A stretch of DNA of 64,000 bases from positions 1 through 64,000 of the forward strand of contig CAOKDX010000003.1 in assembly GCA_948467395.1 (NCBI GenBank), given 5' to 3'. Of this stretch, positions 16,267 through 25,154 are shown piece after piece. The position numbers and the translations under genes were made by a program. The first letter of the stretch is position 1. Each line of letters starts with the position of its first letter. Source of the stretch: an uncultured Clostridia bacterium. Its GTDB lineage: Bacteria; Bacillota; Clostridia; Lachnospirales; Lachnospiraceae. Under the pieces are notes generated by a model. It did no database searches. It saw nothing but the letters and a program-made list of their open reading frames with translations, and was not told the origin of the DNA.

Positions 16267-18825
16267 TCATTTAACAGATCTCACCTGATATCCCTGCTCC
16301 TCCACGGCCTTTTTCAACGCCTCATCTGCCACCTCTTCATTTAACTTTACCACCGCAGTCCCTTTTTTGTGGCTGACCTTCGCCTGATCTACCTGGTTCA
16401 TTTCCTCAAGCGCCTTCTGTACCCTGGCCTCACAGTGCCCGCACATCATTCCTTCCACTTCCAATGTCCTTTTCATCGTATCATCCTCCATTTCTTCTAT
16501 TTCATTTAGATCCCAATGATCCATAGCAGCATGTCTGCCTCTGCCTGACCGGTCCCGGTCGCGGCGTGCATCATGTATCTTTTTGAAATTCAGCCTCAGC
16601 GCATTGGTTACCACACAGAAGCTTGACAGGCTCATAGCGGCCGCCCCAAACATGGGATTCAGCTGCCAGCCAGTAAGCGGGATCCACACGCCCGCTGCCA
16701 GCGGTATTCCAATGATATTGTAAATAAATGCCCAGAACAGGTTTTCATGAATATTCCGCAGGGCTGCCCTGCTGAGACGAATCGCCGCCGGAACATCCCC
16801 GAGACTGCTCTTCATCAGCACAACGTCCGCCGCGTCAATGGCAATATCCGTTCCCGCGCCAATGGCGATACCGATATCCGCTCTGGTCAGGGCCGGCGCA
16901 TCATTGATACCGTCGCCCACCATCGCTGTCCTTCCCCTCTCCTTGAGCTGGCGGATCACGCTCTCCTTTCCATCCGGCAGTACCCCCGCCACCACATGAT
17001 CCACTCCCGCCTGGGTTCCAATAGCCTTTGCCGTCTTCTCGTTGTCGCCAGTCAGCATTACCACATGAATCCCCATGCCCTGCAGCTCCCGTACAGCCCG
17101 AGAGCTGTCCTCCTTGATCACATCCGCCACCGCAATAATTCCGGCAAGTTTCCCGCCTATGGCAAAATAGAGCGGCGTCCTGCCCCGGGCCGCCAAAGAA
17201 TCCGCCTTCTCCCGCACCTCATGCGGCACGGAGACCTGTCCCGCAATATATTCCGCATTTCCTCCATACAGAGGTATTCCATCCCGCAGGGCAGACAGAC
17301 CGTTTCCAGGGAGAACATGAAAATCTGTCACCTCTTCCGCCACATATCCATGGCTCTCGCCATATGCCAGAACCGCCTTCGCCAGCGGATGTTCACTCTT
17401 TCTCTCCAGAGAAAACGCTGCGGACACAAGCTGTTCCTCCTTCACCCCCTCTGCCGGCCAGATATCCGTCACTTCGGGTTCTCCCTTCGTTATGGTGCCG
17501 GTCTTATCCAGCGCCACGATCCGTACCCGGCCCGCTTCTTCCAGTGAGGCGGCCGTCTTAAACATGATGCCATTTCTGGCACCCACCCCGCTGCCTACCA
17601 TAATAGCCACCGGCGTTGCCAGTCCCAGAGCACAGGGGCAGCTGATAACCAGAACCGATATTGCCCTTGCCAGTGCATATCCAAATGTCTGTCCACAGAG
17701 CATCCACACAGCAAAGGTAACGGCGGCAATCGCTATGACCACCGGCACAAATATTCCAGATACCCGGTCCGCCACTTTGGCGATGGGCGCCTTAGTCGCC
17801 GCCGCATCACTGACCATCCGAATGATCTGGGATAATGTTGTGTCCTCTCCCACGCGCACTGCCTCACACCGGATAAATCCCGACTGATTCATAGTAGCTG
17901 CAGATACCGGATCCCCCGCTTCCTTATCCACCGGTATGCTCTCGCCTGTAAGAGCAGATTCATTCACGGCGCTGCTCCCCTGCAGAACCACGCCGTCCAC
18001 CGGTACAGACTCCCCCGGACGCACTACGAAAATGTCCCCAATGGACACCTGCTCCACTGGAACCGTCTCCTCTTTCCCATCCCTCTCAAGGGTAACTGTC
18101 TTTGGGGCGAGCTTCATCAGTCCCTTCAAGGCATCTGTCGTTTTCCCTTTTGACCGTGCCTCCAGCAGCTTGCCTACCGTGATCAGTGTAAGGATCATGG
18201 CCGCTGATTCAAAGTAGAATTCATCCATATACTGCATGGCATGTTCCATATCCATCCTGTGCCAGGCGCCGGTCATGGCCAGAAGCGCATACGTGCTATA
18301 GAGAAAGGCTGCTCCCGCCCCAAGAGCCACCAGCGTATCCATATTGGGCGATCTGTGCCAGAGGCTCTTCCACCCACTGATAAAGAAGCGCTGGTTGATC
18401 ACCATGACAAGAATTGTCAAAAGCATCTGGAGAATCCCTGCCGCCACATGATTCTCCTCCAGGGCGGCAGGCAGCGGCCATCCCCACATCATATTTCCCA
18501 TGGAGAGATACATCAGCAGGACAAGAAATACAACCGATGCCGCCAGCCGCTTTTTCAGAAGCGGTGTTTCGTGATCCTCCAGGGCCTCAGCCATATCTGC
18601 AGTACGGCTGCCCCGCCCGCTCCCGTTCTCCTTTCTGCTGGCTCCATAGCCCGCCTCCTCCACAGCATGAATGATATCTTCACCGGAAGCCGTACCCTCC
18701 ACTCCCATTGAATTCGTCAGCAGGCTGACAGAACAGGAGGTGACTCCTTCTACCTGTGCCACCGCCTTCTCCACACGGGAGCTGCAGGCGGCACAGCTCA
18801 TACCTGTGATATTATATTGTTCCAT
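16267..18825 (-). CDS. copA: Copper-exporting P-type ATPase with a fused CopZ-like C-terminal domain
   Basis: About 852 aa. The start is placed at ATG 18825 (AGGAAGG 9 nt upstream). The N-terminal heavy-metal domain carries GMSCAACSS. Membrane segments contain the ISCPCALGLATP copper site, with actuator TGES, phosphorylation motif DKTGT, SEHPLAKA and the hinge GDGINDAPAL, all as in Cu(I) P1B ATPases. After the last helices (FCVVTNALRLNFKK) comes a basic linker and a second heavy-metal domain (GMMCGHCEARVQKALEE) that begins with its own Met, as a free CopZ chaperone would. It exports Cu(I) from the cytoplasm. Second gene of the csoR-copA operon. Confidence 0.93.
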   Translation of the reverse strand: MEQYNITGMSCAACSSRVEKAVAQVEGVTSCSVSLLTNSMGVEGTASGEDIIHAVEEAGYGASRKENGSGRGSRTADMAEALEDHETPLLKKRLAASVVFLVLLMYLSMGNMMWGWPLPAALEENHVAAGILQMLLTILVMVINQRFFISGWKSLWHRSPNMDTLVALGAGAAFLYSTYALLAMTGAWHRMDMEHAMQYMDEFYFESAAMILTLITVGKLLEARSKGKTTDALKGLMKLAPKTVTLERDGKEETVPVEQVSIGDIFVVRPGESVPVDGVVLQGSSAVNESALTGESIPVDKEAGDPVSAATMNQSGFIRCEAVRVGEDTTLSQIIRMVSDAAATKAPIAKVADRVSGIFVPVVIAIAAVTFAVWMLCGQTFGYALARAISVLVISCPCALGLATPVAIMVGSGVGARNGIMFKTAASLEEAGRVRIVALDKTGTITKGEPEVTDIWPAEGVKEEQLVSAAFSLERKSEHPLAKAVLAYGESHGYVAEEVTDFHVLPGNGLSALRDGIPLYGGNAEYIAGQVSVPHEVREKADSLAARGRTPLYFAIGGKLAGIIAVADVIKEDSSRAVRELQGMGIHVVMLTGDNEKTAKAIGTQAGVDHVVAGVLPDGKESVIRQLKERGRTAMVGDGINDAPALTRADIGIAIGAGTDIAIDAADVVLMKSSLGDVPAAIRLSRAALRNIHENLFWAFIYNIIGIPLAAGVWIPLTGWQLNPMFGAAAMSLSSFCVVTNALRLNFKKIHDARRDRDRSGRGRHAAMDHWDLNEIEEMEDDTMKRTLEVEGMMCGHCEARVQKALEEMNQVDQAKVSHKKGTAVVKLNEEVADEALKKAVEEQGYQVRSVK

Positions 18826-18862
18826 AGACATATTCCTTCCTGTTTCAATCAAGCCGGGCATT

Positions 18863-19168
18863 CTATCTCATAAGTTTCTGCAATAGCCGTACCAGCTCAT
18901 CCACCGTCTCTTCCTTCCCTTCCTTAATATCCCTTGTCACGCAGGTTTTTATGTGGCTGGTAAGAAGAACTTTATTAAAGCTGTTCAGGGCGGCGTTTAC
19001 CGCCGACACCTGTACCAGAATATCCGTACAATAGACGTCCCGCTCCACCATGCCGCGGATTCCGCGGATCTGGCCTTCTATCCGGTTCAGACGGTGTATC
19101 AGGTCACGGTATTCCGTATCCCCCCGCTCCTTCTTCCTCTCCTGACAGCATTTCTCGTCCCGCTCCAT
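18863..19168 (-). CDS. csoR: Copper-sensing repressor CsoR
   Basis: 101 aa of the CsoR/DUF156 all-helical family: HRLNRIEGQIRGIRGMVERDVYC, SAVNAALNSFNKVLLTSHIKTCV. The Cys-His-Cys triad for Cu(I) (C of VYCTD, H and C of SHIKTC) is complete, which favours copper over formaldehyde or sulfide sensing. A tetramer holds the operator until Cu(I) binds and releases it. It precedes copA by about 37 nt, and a matching operator lies in its own promoter. Ribosome site GGAGG is 7 nt before the ATG. Confidence 0.93.
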   Translation of the reverse strand: MERDEKCCQERKKERGDTEYRDLIHRLNRIEGQIRGIRGMVERDVYCTDILVQVSAVNAALNSFNKVLLTSHIKTCVTRDIKEGKEETVDELVRLLQKLMR

Positions 19169-19197
19169 TCTATTTCCTCCTCACTACTTACGCTTCT

Positions 19198-19226
19198 ATT
19201 ATATACCCCTATAGGGTATATTTCAA
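19198..19226 (-). promoter_or_regulatory. csoR-copA promoter with embedded CsoR operator
   Basis: On the minus strand TTGAAA (19221-19226) and TATAAT (19198-19203) are 17 bp apart. The spacer and flanks form the inverted repeat ATATACCC-N5-GGGTATAT (19201-19221), of the type bound by CsoR in Firmicutes. Repressor bound here would block RNA polymerase directly. Confidence 0.8.
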
Positions 19227-19242
19227 CTAATTATTTTAGGAA

Positions 19243-19271
19243 TTGCATTTATCCCTGTCTTATGCTAATAT
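19243..19271 (+). promoter_or_regulatory. Promoter of the PocR-MCP gene
   Basis: TTGCAT (19243-19248), 17-bp spacer, TAATAT (19266-19271) on the plus strand, 61 nt before the start codon and divergent from csoR. Confidence 0.5.
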
Positions 19272-19332
19272 ATAGTTATTAGATTATGCACGGTCACTAA
19301 AGTCAATACTAAATAGTAAAGGGGTAAAACAT

Positions 19333-20109
19333 ATGGAATTAAAAGATTTTATGGATTTGTCAAAATTACAGAGGATTCAGGACGATTTTTCCAACGCCAC
19401 CGGACTGGCAGCAATTGCTGTTGACAACAATGGAGAATACATCACAGAGGGCAGCAATTTTACTGATTTCTGTATGAAATATACCCGGGGTTCGGAAGAG
19501 GGAAACCGACGCTGTATAAAATGCGACAATGAATGTACAGGTACATATTTTTGTCATGCCGGACTTATGGATTTTGCTTTCGATCTCGTTATCAACGGGG
19601 AAAAGGTGGGCGCCATTATCGGCGGTCAGGTGCTCCCAAAGGAACCGGATGAAGAACAGTTCCGCCGCACGGCAGAGGAACTCGGTATCGATCCGGATGA
19701 TTACATCGCCGCACTGGCCCAGGTTCCCCGCAGCACAGAGAAAAGAATCCGTGCAGCAGCAGGTCTTCTGGAGACCATTACCAACCAGCTGATCAATCTT
19801 GAATATTTTAAATCCAAAAATAACACCCATCTGGATGCCGTACAGAAGGGCATTACACAGTCCACAGAGACAGTCAACCAGATCAACGGGTATACCAGCC
19901 ATCTGAAGAAAATTTCAAGCAGGCAGCGCATTCTGGCTCTGAATGCCAGTATTGAGGCGGCCAGAAGCGGTGAGGCAGGTGCCGGGTTTGCCGTAGTGGC
20001 AAAGAGCATGCAGGATCTGTCCTCCCAGTCAGACGATATTTACAAGGACATTGAGAACTCAGTGACAGAGATTACAGCTGCCTTCTCTTCTCTCTCAAAT
20101 CTATTCTGA
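19333..20109 (+). CDS. Soluble chemoreceptor with PocR sensor domain
   Basis: 258 aa, with no membrane helix. Residues ~8-160 form a PocR-type ligand-binding domain (LQRIQDDFSNATGLAAIAVDNNGEYIT at the start, then a Cys-rich stretch CIKCDNEC and YFCHAGLMDFAFDLV, then VGAIIGGQVLPKEPDE). Residues ~165-258 are a very short MCP signalling hairpin with the tip [27 protein letters not shown]. PocR domains sense small hydrocarbon derivatives such as 1,3-propanediol in the pdu/cob regulator, and others bind unknown ligands. The coiled coil is much shorter than in ordinary receptors and no methylation region is evident. Ribosome site AAGGGG is 8 nt upstream. Single-gene unit. Confidence 0.88.
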   Translation: MELKDFMDLSKLQRIQDDFSNATGLAAIAVDNNGEYITEGSNFTDFCMKYTRGSEEGNRRCIKCDNECTGTYFCHAGLMDFAFDLVINGEKVGAIIGGQVLPKEPDEEQFRRTAEELGIDPDDYIAALAQVPRSTEKRIRAAAGLLETITNQLINLEYFKSKNNTHLDAVQKGITQSTETVNQINGYTSHLKKISSRQRILALNASIEAARSGEAGAGFAVVAKSMQDLSSQSDDIYKDIENSVTEITAAFSSLSNLF

Positions 20110-20157
20110 ACATACATAACTGGTACGGCGGGTTACACTGGCGCCGTTGGGTTGTAC

Positions 20158-20196
20158 ACAAAAACGGATAGCAGATATTCTGTTATCCGTTTTTTA
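20158..20196. terminator. Bidirectional terminator between the PocR-MCP gene and the glycosylase gene
   Basis: AAAACGGATA (20161-20170) pairs with TATCCGTTTT (20184-20193), with further pairing inside. T-rich sequence follows on the plus strand and A/T on the other. The last codons of the minus-strand glycosylase gene form one arm. Confidence 0.8.
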
Positions 20197-20683
20197 TACT
20201 GATCTCCTCCTGATACCGGTCTATTAACTTCTCCAGCGTCCATACCGCATTGGCAGGGCTGGTAGACGGCAGCGGTATAATGGGAATCTGGATATTCGGA
20301 AAGATATATGTTTCATACAGCTTCGCCGCGGTCTTTCCATTGGCCAGAATCTTCCGGATCGGAGCGTGGGCCAATATTCCGGAAATGTCATTGGCGGCCA
20401 CATGCCGGATACTGCTGTCACTAGACCCACGGATCTCGCAGCTGCCGATCACATCCCAGACGGCGATATGGGAAGAAAGAAGCAGGGCTTTCTTCTCCTC
20501 CATCGTAACCGGCTTCGGATGTCCCGTTACCGCAGCTATCACGTCCCAAAAACGGTTTCTTGGATGTCCGTAAAAGAATCCCTCCTCTCTGGATTTCACA
20601 GAGGGAAAGCTCCCCAATATAAGTATCTCCGAACTGCTGTCCCACACAGGTGGAAATTCGTGTCTCAGACTCTGATATTCCAT
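20183..20683 (-). CDS. DNA-deoxyinosine glycosylase (uracil-DNA glycosylase superfamily, family 6 type)
   Basis: 166 aa. The superfamily motif 1 reads LILGSFPSVKSREEGFFYGHPRNRFWD and motif 2 PLPSTSPANAVW, which is the pattern of family 6 hypoxanthine-DNA glycosylases rather than UNG. It removes deaminated adenine (hypoxanthine) from DNA to start base-excision repair. Third gene of efp-trmO-glycosylase, starting 1 nt after the trmO stop. Its stop codon lies inside a terminator stem. Confidence 0.85.
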   Translation of the reverse strand: MEYQSLRHEFPPVWDSSSEILILGSFPSVKSREEGFFYGHPRNRFWDVIAAVTGHPKPVTMEEKKALLLSSHIAVWDVIGSCEIRGSSDSSIRHVAANDISGILAHAPIRKILANGKTAAKLYETYIFPNIQIPIIPLPSTSPANAVWTLEKLIDRYQEEISIKNG

Positions 20684-20684
20684 A

Positions 20685-21362
20685 TCACCCTTCTCCTGTC
20701 TCCAGATCCAGTACCGTCAGCATCCCCTCTATCACCCGGAATTTAATTCTCAGTCCAGCAAAATCCATTCCATAGACCCGGCCGGGATCGTTCTGATAGG
20801 CCGGTCTCGGATCCTCCGCCAGCACCCCGCGCAAGGCATTCCTCCTGCTCTCCGGTACTTTTTCCATCAGCTGAGGCGGTATATCAACTCTCAGACGATA
20901 ATCCCCCACTTCCTCCGCAAACCCTCCCCGGGCTTCCGGATGGGAATCCACATAGGGAAGATACGGTTTGATGTCATAGATGGGAGTACCGTCCATCAGA
21001 TCCGCTCCCGCCACATAAATAACCGGCCCAAACCCCGGCGTTGTCTCTATGCGGATCAGGCGTACCGAGGACAGGCCAATTTCATTGGGACGAAAAGGAG
21101 AACGGGTGGCAAAAACACCCACCCGTTCATTTCCGCCAAGCCTGGGCGGCCGCACTGTGGGCGACCATCCCTCCCTGACGCTTTTGGAAAACTGCCAGAT
21201 CAGCCAGATATAAGAAAACTGGTCCAGTCCGCGCAATGCATCTTCATTCCTGTATTCCGGTTCAAATACAATAGCACTCTCCAGCTCCTCCACCAGACCG
21301 CTCTGTCTGGGAATCCCGAACTTCTCCGGGAAATCACTGTGCATATAGGCAATAATATTCAT
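20685..21362 (-). CDS. trmO: tRNA (N6-threonylcarbamoyladenosine37-N6)-methyltransferase
   Basis: 225 aa, the TsaA/TrmO family. FPEKFGIPRQSGLV, YIWLIWQFSKS, VGVFATRSPFRPNEIGLSSVRL and GADLMDGTPIYDIKPYLPYVD are the conserved SAM- and substrate-site blocks. It methylates t6A37 of tRNA-Thr using SAM. It lies 9 nt after efp, so two translation-fidelity genes are cotranscribed. TcdA, which acts on the same t6A base, is encoded 7 kb away in this window. The C-terminal extension is as long as in E. coli TrmO. Confidence 0.9.
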   Translation of the reverse strand: MNIIAYMHSDFPEKFGIPRQSGLVEELESAIVFEPEYRNEDALRGLDQFSYIWLIWQFSKSVREGWSPTVRPPRLGGNERVGVFATRSPFRPNEIGLSSVRLIRIETTPGFGPVIYVAGADLMDGTPIYDIKPYLPYVDSHPEARGGFAEEVGDYRLRVDIPPQLMEKVPESRRNALRGVLAEDPRPAYQNDPGRVYGMDFAGLRIKFRVIEGMLTVLDLETGEG

Positions 21363-21371
21363 CTTTCCGTA

Positions 21372-21929
21372 TTACAATCTCTTGAGGTACTCACCGGTCC
21401 GGGTATCGATCTGGATTCTGTCACCCTGGTTTACAAAGATTGGTACCGCTACCTGGGCGCCGGTCTCAACAGTGGCGGGTTTCGTCACATTCGTAGCCGT
21501 GTCGCCCTTGACGCCCGGCTCTGTCTCCGTCACCTCAAGTTCTGCAAACATAGGCGGCTCAATGGCAAAAATATTGCCTTTATATGAAACCATTTTTACA
21601 TTGTCATTCTCTTTTACAAACTTCATGGCATCACCCACAGCTTCCTCTGTCAGGGCAATCTGCTCATATGTCTCATTATCCATGAAATTATACATTTCTC
21701 CATCGTTATACAGATACTGCATTTCCTTTTTATCAATATGTGCCTGTGGATATTTCTCGTTGGGACGGAAGGTAGTTTCTACCACGCCGCCATCCACAAC
21801 ATTTTTCAGCTTCGTGCGGACAAAAGCTGCTCCTTTACCTGGTTTTACATGCTGAAACTCCACGATCTGATATACAGTCCCGTCAATTTCTACTGTCAGA
21901 CCATTTCTAAAATCTCCTGCTGATACCAT
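21372..21929 (-). CDS. efp: Elongation factor P
   Basis: 185 aa, full length. KOW-like N-domain ([27 protein letters not shown]), the tip loop [10 protein letters not shown] with the lysine that enters the peptidyl transferase centre, two OB domains, and the signature end [17 protein letters not shown]. It relieves stalling at polyproline, which matters for a cell making the EPEKP-rich surface protein in this window. No EpmA or other modification gene is seen here. The promoter lies in the region of the upstream MutS-like stop codon; the ribosome site is AAGGAGG. Confidence 0.96.
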   Translation of the reverse strand: MVSAGDFRNGLTVEIDGTVYQIVEFQHVKPGKGAAFVRTKLKNVVDGGVVETTFRPNEKYPQAHIDKKEMQYLYNDGEMYNFMDNETYEQIALTEEAVGDAMKFVKENDNVKMVSYKGNIFAIEPPMFAELEVTETEPGVKGDTATNVTKPATVETGAQVAVPIFVNQGDRIQIDTRTGEYLKRL

Positions 21930-21987
21930 ATTTTACTGTTCCTCCTTAAGTTTCCCCCTGACAGGGTTCGTGTACATATCTTTTTCT

Positions 21988-22016
21988 ATTTTATAATATT
22001 TAATAACAGATTTCAA
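21988..22016 (-). promoter_or_regulatory. Promoter of efp
   Basis: TTGAAA (22011-22016), 17-bp spacer, TAAAAT (21988-21993) on the minus strand. The -35 overlaps the stop codon of the MutS-like gene. Confidence 0.5.
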
Positions 22017-23572
22017 GTAAAAATTTCCAGTCCCTCCGATGCCAGTTCTTCCTCCAGCACCTGAAACAAGTCGGTTCCATAGCTTGTATGACTGGGCTCT
22101 CCCGGCACCATTTTATAAGTCCTCGTTCCGTCCTCCTGCCGCTCCGCCGTCAGGAACATAACACCTGCCAGTTCTTCCTCATACAATTCATGAGCCAGCT
22201 GGTACAGATGAGTGACCATCATGGTCGTAATCCCTTTTTCATAAAAGGCACGAAGGATTGCCCCGGCAATACGGGTACCCTCCTTTTCCGTCGTACTGGC
22301 GAAGGATTCATTCAGAAGAAAGAGACTGCCAGATCCTGCCGCACTGATCATCCCACTCATACGTTTCAATTCCTCCTGCAGACGGCCGCTGTCCATCTTT
22401 TCACTCTCCCGCCTGGTAAAATGAGTAAAGATATGACGGTAGACCGGCGCAGAAAAAGCTGCCGCCGGAACCGGCATCCCACACTGCATCAGCACCTGGG
22501 CGATCCCATAGCTTCTCAGAAAAGTAGATTTGCCGCCCTGATTTGCCCCAGTTATGAGAGTCAGAATATTGTCCCTCATAATAAGATCGTTCCCCACCGG
22601 AACCGTCTGAAGGTACACCGCCATAGAGAGTTCAAACAAATTCTCAAAGGCGGTATCGCCAGATCCTTCTGGACGTGGATCCGGCATCGTCAGCGGTATG
22701 CCTATCTCCTTCATTCGTCTCATAAACTGTATGACGCCGACATAAAAAGCCGTCTCCTCGATGAAATGCTCAAAAAAGGAAATCATCTCTCCCAGATAGG
22801 GGCGAAACCGCTTCAGCATCTGTTCCACTGCCGTTTCCTTCAGATGAGCCACCTCCTCACGCAGCACAACATTGGAATGGATGGGGATCGTGTTCTTTTT
22901 CACAAATTTATTGTAGAATTTCTGAATGCCCCGGACAGAAGGCTGCCCTCCCTGGCGCTTCTTGCTGGAACAATAATTCACCTGCAGTTTGTCTATCTTC
23001 ATTCCGCCGCCGAACCGGACCGTACACCCGATCTCTCCACTGGATATAAAAAATTCCATTTCCTTCAGCTTTGTCCCGATCTCCTCCAGCGGCTGTTCCC
23101 TCATACGCGCCAGAAGATTTCTCATCCCCTCTGACTGTAACCGGCCGTCATACTCCTCAAACAGCTTCTTTAAGCCCATCAATTCTTCCTGTCCCTGGGA
23201 CAGAAACGCCAGGGTTTCCAGAATCTCCCCTGTTTTTCTTGTGGAACGGCTGTAAAACCGCTCCCTCTCTTCCTTATATTTCTGCAGGGCCTTCTCCTGA
23301 CGCTGGGCACATTCATACATCTCTTCCGTGAGACGGCTGAAATGATACAGCTCCTGAAAAACCTCCTGACGATATAAAATCTCTTCCGGTGATGTCAGAG
23401 GAATCAGAACAACCTTGCGGACTTTCTCGGAAATAAGAAAATCGTCTCTCGCCATTGTCCGGAACAGAATGTCCAGATTAAAATCCTTGATCATATCCTG
23501 CCGGAAATCATATCCCTTCCTGCCATCTGTAGAGGAATCCCGGTACAATAAACAGACATCCATCATTCTCAC
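22013..23572 (-). CDS. MutS-like ATPase, second of a tandem pair
   Basis: 519 aa. It keeps the MutS lever/clamp region and ATPase domain but lacks the N-terminal mismatch-recognition and connector domains, so it is not the repair protein MutS1. P-loop GANQGGKST is at residues 342-350. The Walker B segment is SLFLLNES, with Asn where MutS has Asp before the catalytic Glu (N421-E422). A trans-acting loop FASTTEKEG and MVTHLYQL (His switch) follow. It has no Smr nuclease domain, unlike MutS2. The ATG overlaps the stop of the first MutS-like gene by 4 nt, so a heterodimer is likely. Its substrate (DNA, RNA or ribosome) cannot be told from sequence. Confidence 0.8.
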   Translation of the reverse strand: MRMMDVCLLYRDSSTDGRKGYDFRQDMIKDFNLDILFRTMARDDFLISEKVRKVVLIPLTSPEEILYRQEVFQELYHFSRLTEEMYECAQRQEKALQKYKEERERFYSRSTRKTGEILETLAFLSQGQEELMGLKKLFEEYDGRLQSEGMRNLLARMREQPLEEIGTKLKEMEFFISSGEIGCTVRFGGGMKIDKLQVNYCSSKKRQGGQPSVRGIQKFYNKFVKKNTIPIHSNVVLREEVAHLKETAVEQMLKRFRPYLGEMISFFEHFIEETAFYVGVIQFMRRMKEIGIPLTMPDPRPEGSGDTAFENLFELSMAVYLQTVPVGNDLIMRDNILTLITGANQGGKSTFLRSYGIAQVLMQCGMPVPAAAFSAPVYRHIFTHFTRRESEKMDSGRLQEELKRMSGMISAAGSGSLFLLNESFASTTEKEGTRIAGAILRAFYEKGITTMMVTHLYQLAHELYEEELAGVMFLTAERQEDGTRTYKMVPGEPSHTSYGTDLFQVLEEELASEGLEIFT

Positions 23573-25119
23573 TCCAACCTCCTCATCAGATCCTCAAAGC
23601 GCAGTTCAAACTGCTCCACCAGGGAATCCGAATATCCGTACCCCTGCGCCTTCATCGGCAGCATGCGGTAGGTACGCTTATTTTCCGCTCCCGGCTCAAC
23701 CTGTGCCACCAGACTGACGATAGATTCTGTCTCTTCCGCCAGCTCCTGTATATGGGTGACATAGATCCCGCAGCACTCCCGCATGAGAAAATACTTCATT
23801 ACCTTCCTTCCCATTATCAGCGCATCGTGGGTTGTAGCCGTAGTGAACAATTCATTCAGCACGATAAACTGCCGATTTCTGTTCTGATGCATCATGGGAG
23901 CCAGACGGTCAATCTCATCCTTTAGCTTCCCGGAATTTGACTGAATCCTCTCTTCCATCTCAAAATGTGTGGAAATCCCCTGAAACCACGGCAGCTGAAA
24001 GGTATCCGCATTTACATACAGGCCCATCAGTGAAAGATATACCGCCTGTGCCACAGAGCGGGCGAACGTAGTCTTCCCTCCCTGATTTGGTCCTGTAACG
24101 ACAAAGAATGAGGGACCTTCCGGATATGAGAAATCATTTGCCACTACGGTATAATCCTTTCCTGCGTTTTTCCAGACCAAGGCCAGATCGTATACCCCTG
24201 TACCGCAAAAGCGGTGGTCTGCAGACACATGAGGCTCACTAAGAAAATATCCCAGTCTCTCTGTATTTTTCTTAAACTCCAGAAAGCTGATATAGAACTG
24301 GACTTCCTCTTCAAATCTCAGTATCTTACCCGAATAAAATTCTGGAAAGCTCTTATGAAATCCCCGGATCCCCTTAAATATATCCGGATTGCTTTTTCTC
24401 AGTATCTGGATCATTGTTAGCTCCAGATAAGAGGGTTCCAGTACATTGGGGAATATCCCCTCAATATAATTCTCCTCTCCCTCATCAAGAGCTAAAAGAT
24501 CTGCCAGCTCCTGCAGATAGTTGCGCTCCCACACCGAAGCTCCGCCCTCTCCTGCCGTCTCTTTTGATATTTCCTCTATGGTTATATTCTCGCCATCCGC
24601 CACAAAACGAAAACGGATCTGTGTGAGACATTGCTCTGCCTTTTCCAATGACTCCTCAAATCCGTTCTGTCGCAGCTGTGCCATATGCGCTTCTAGATAC
24701 TCCCGGAGAGACTGCATCCCCTCTGAATCCAGTCTGCATTCTGCCAGTCCCTGCGCAAGGGAAAGCAGTCCCCTCCAATAGTAGACTGCGGCCTCCAGAT
24801 GACAGCCCGCCGCCTGTACCGCCTCCTCACTCTCAGCAGCCAGGCTGCCGGCCCGGCGGGATTTCTGCATCTTCAGGCAGAACTCCCGGACACATTCATA
24901 CAAAACCGGCTGGGACAGATCCCGGAATACCTCATGGCGGTACCGGATCAGATCCACCGACGCCGGTAGTGTATAGTAATGTGTCTGCACGGCATAATCC
25001 TTCACTGGCCGTTCCAGAATCCCCATCAGATAATCAAGACGGAGATCCTGAAAATAAGCCGGCTCCGACTTCGCAGTCTCCTGCCCGGTGCCGGCATATA
25101 ATATACTTTCAAATTCCAT
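23569..25119 (-). CDS. MutS-like ATPase, first of a tandem pair
   Basis: About 516 aa from ATG 25119 (GGGG 6 nt upstream; ATG 25131 is an alternative). Same layout as its partner: a MutS core region (RYRHEVFRDL), a long helical lever, then the ATPase with P-loop GPNQGGKTT at ~347-355, Walker B FIVLNELF (again Asn-Glu, not Asp-Glu) and YVTHIQELA. The two proteins are only distantly alike outside these motifs, so the duplication is old. It follows the FIST-chemoreceptor pair by about 35 nt in the same direction and may be cotranscribed with it. Neither domain I nor an Smr domain is present. Confidence 0.8.
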   Translation of the reverse strand: MEFESILYAGTGQETAKSEPAYFQDLRLDYLMGILERPVKDYAVQTHYYTLPASVDLIRYRHEVFRDLSQPVLYECVREFCLKMQKSRRAGSLAAESEEAVQAAGCHLEAAVYYWRGLLSLAQGLAECRLDSEGMQSLREYLEAHMAQLRQNGFEESLEKAEQCLTQIRFRFVADGENITIEEISKETAGEGGASVWERNYLQELADLLALDEGEENYIEGIFPNVLEPSYLELTMIQILRKSNPDIFKGIRGFHKSFPEFYSGKILRFEEEVQFYISFLEFKKNTERLGYFLSEPHVSADHRFCGTGVYDLALVWKNAGKDYTVVANDFSYPEGPSFFVVTGPNQGGKTTFARSVAQAVYLSLMGLYVNADTFQLPWFQGISTHFEMEERIQSNSGKLKDEIDRLAPMMHQNRNRQFIVLNELFTTATTHDALIMGRKVMKYFLMRECCGIYVTHIQELAEETESIVSLVAQVEPGAENKRTYRMLPMKAQGYGYSDSLVEQFELRFEDLMRRLE

Positions 25120-25154
25120 AGATAACCCCATTCCGGAAACGACAGCCCATATGG

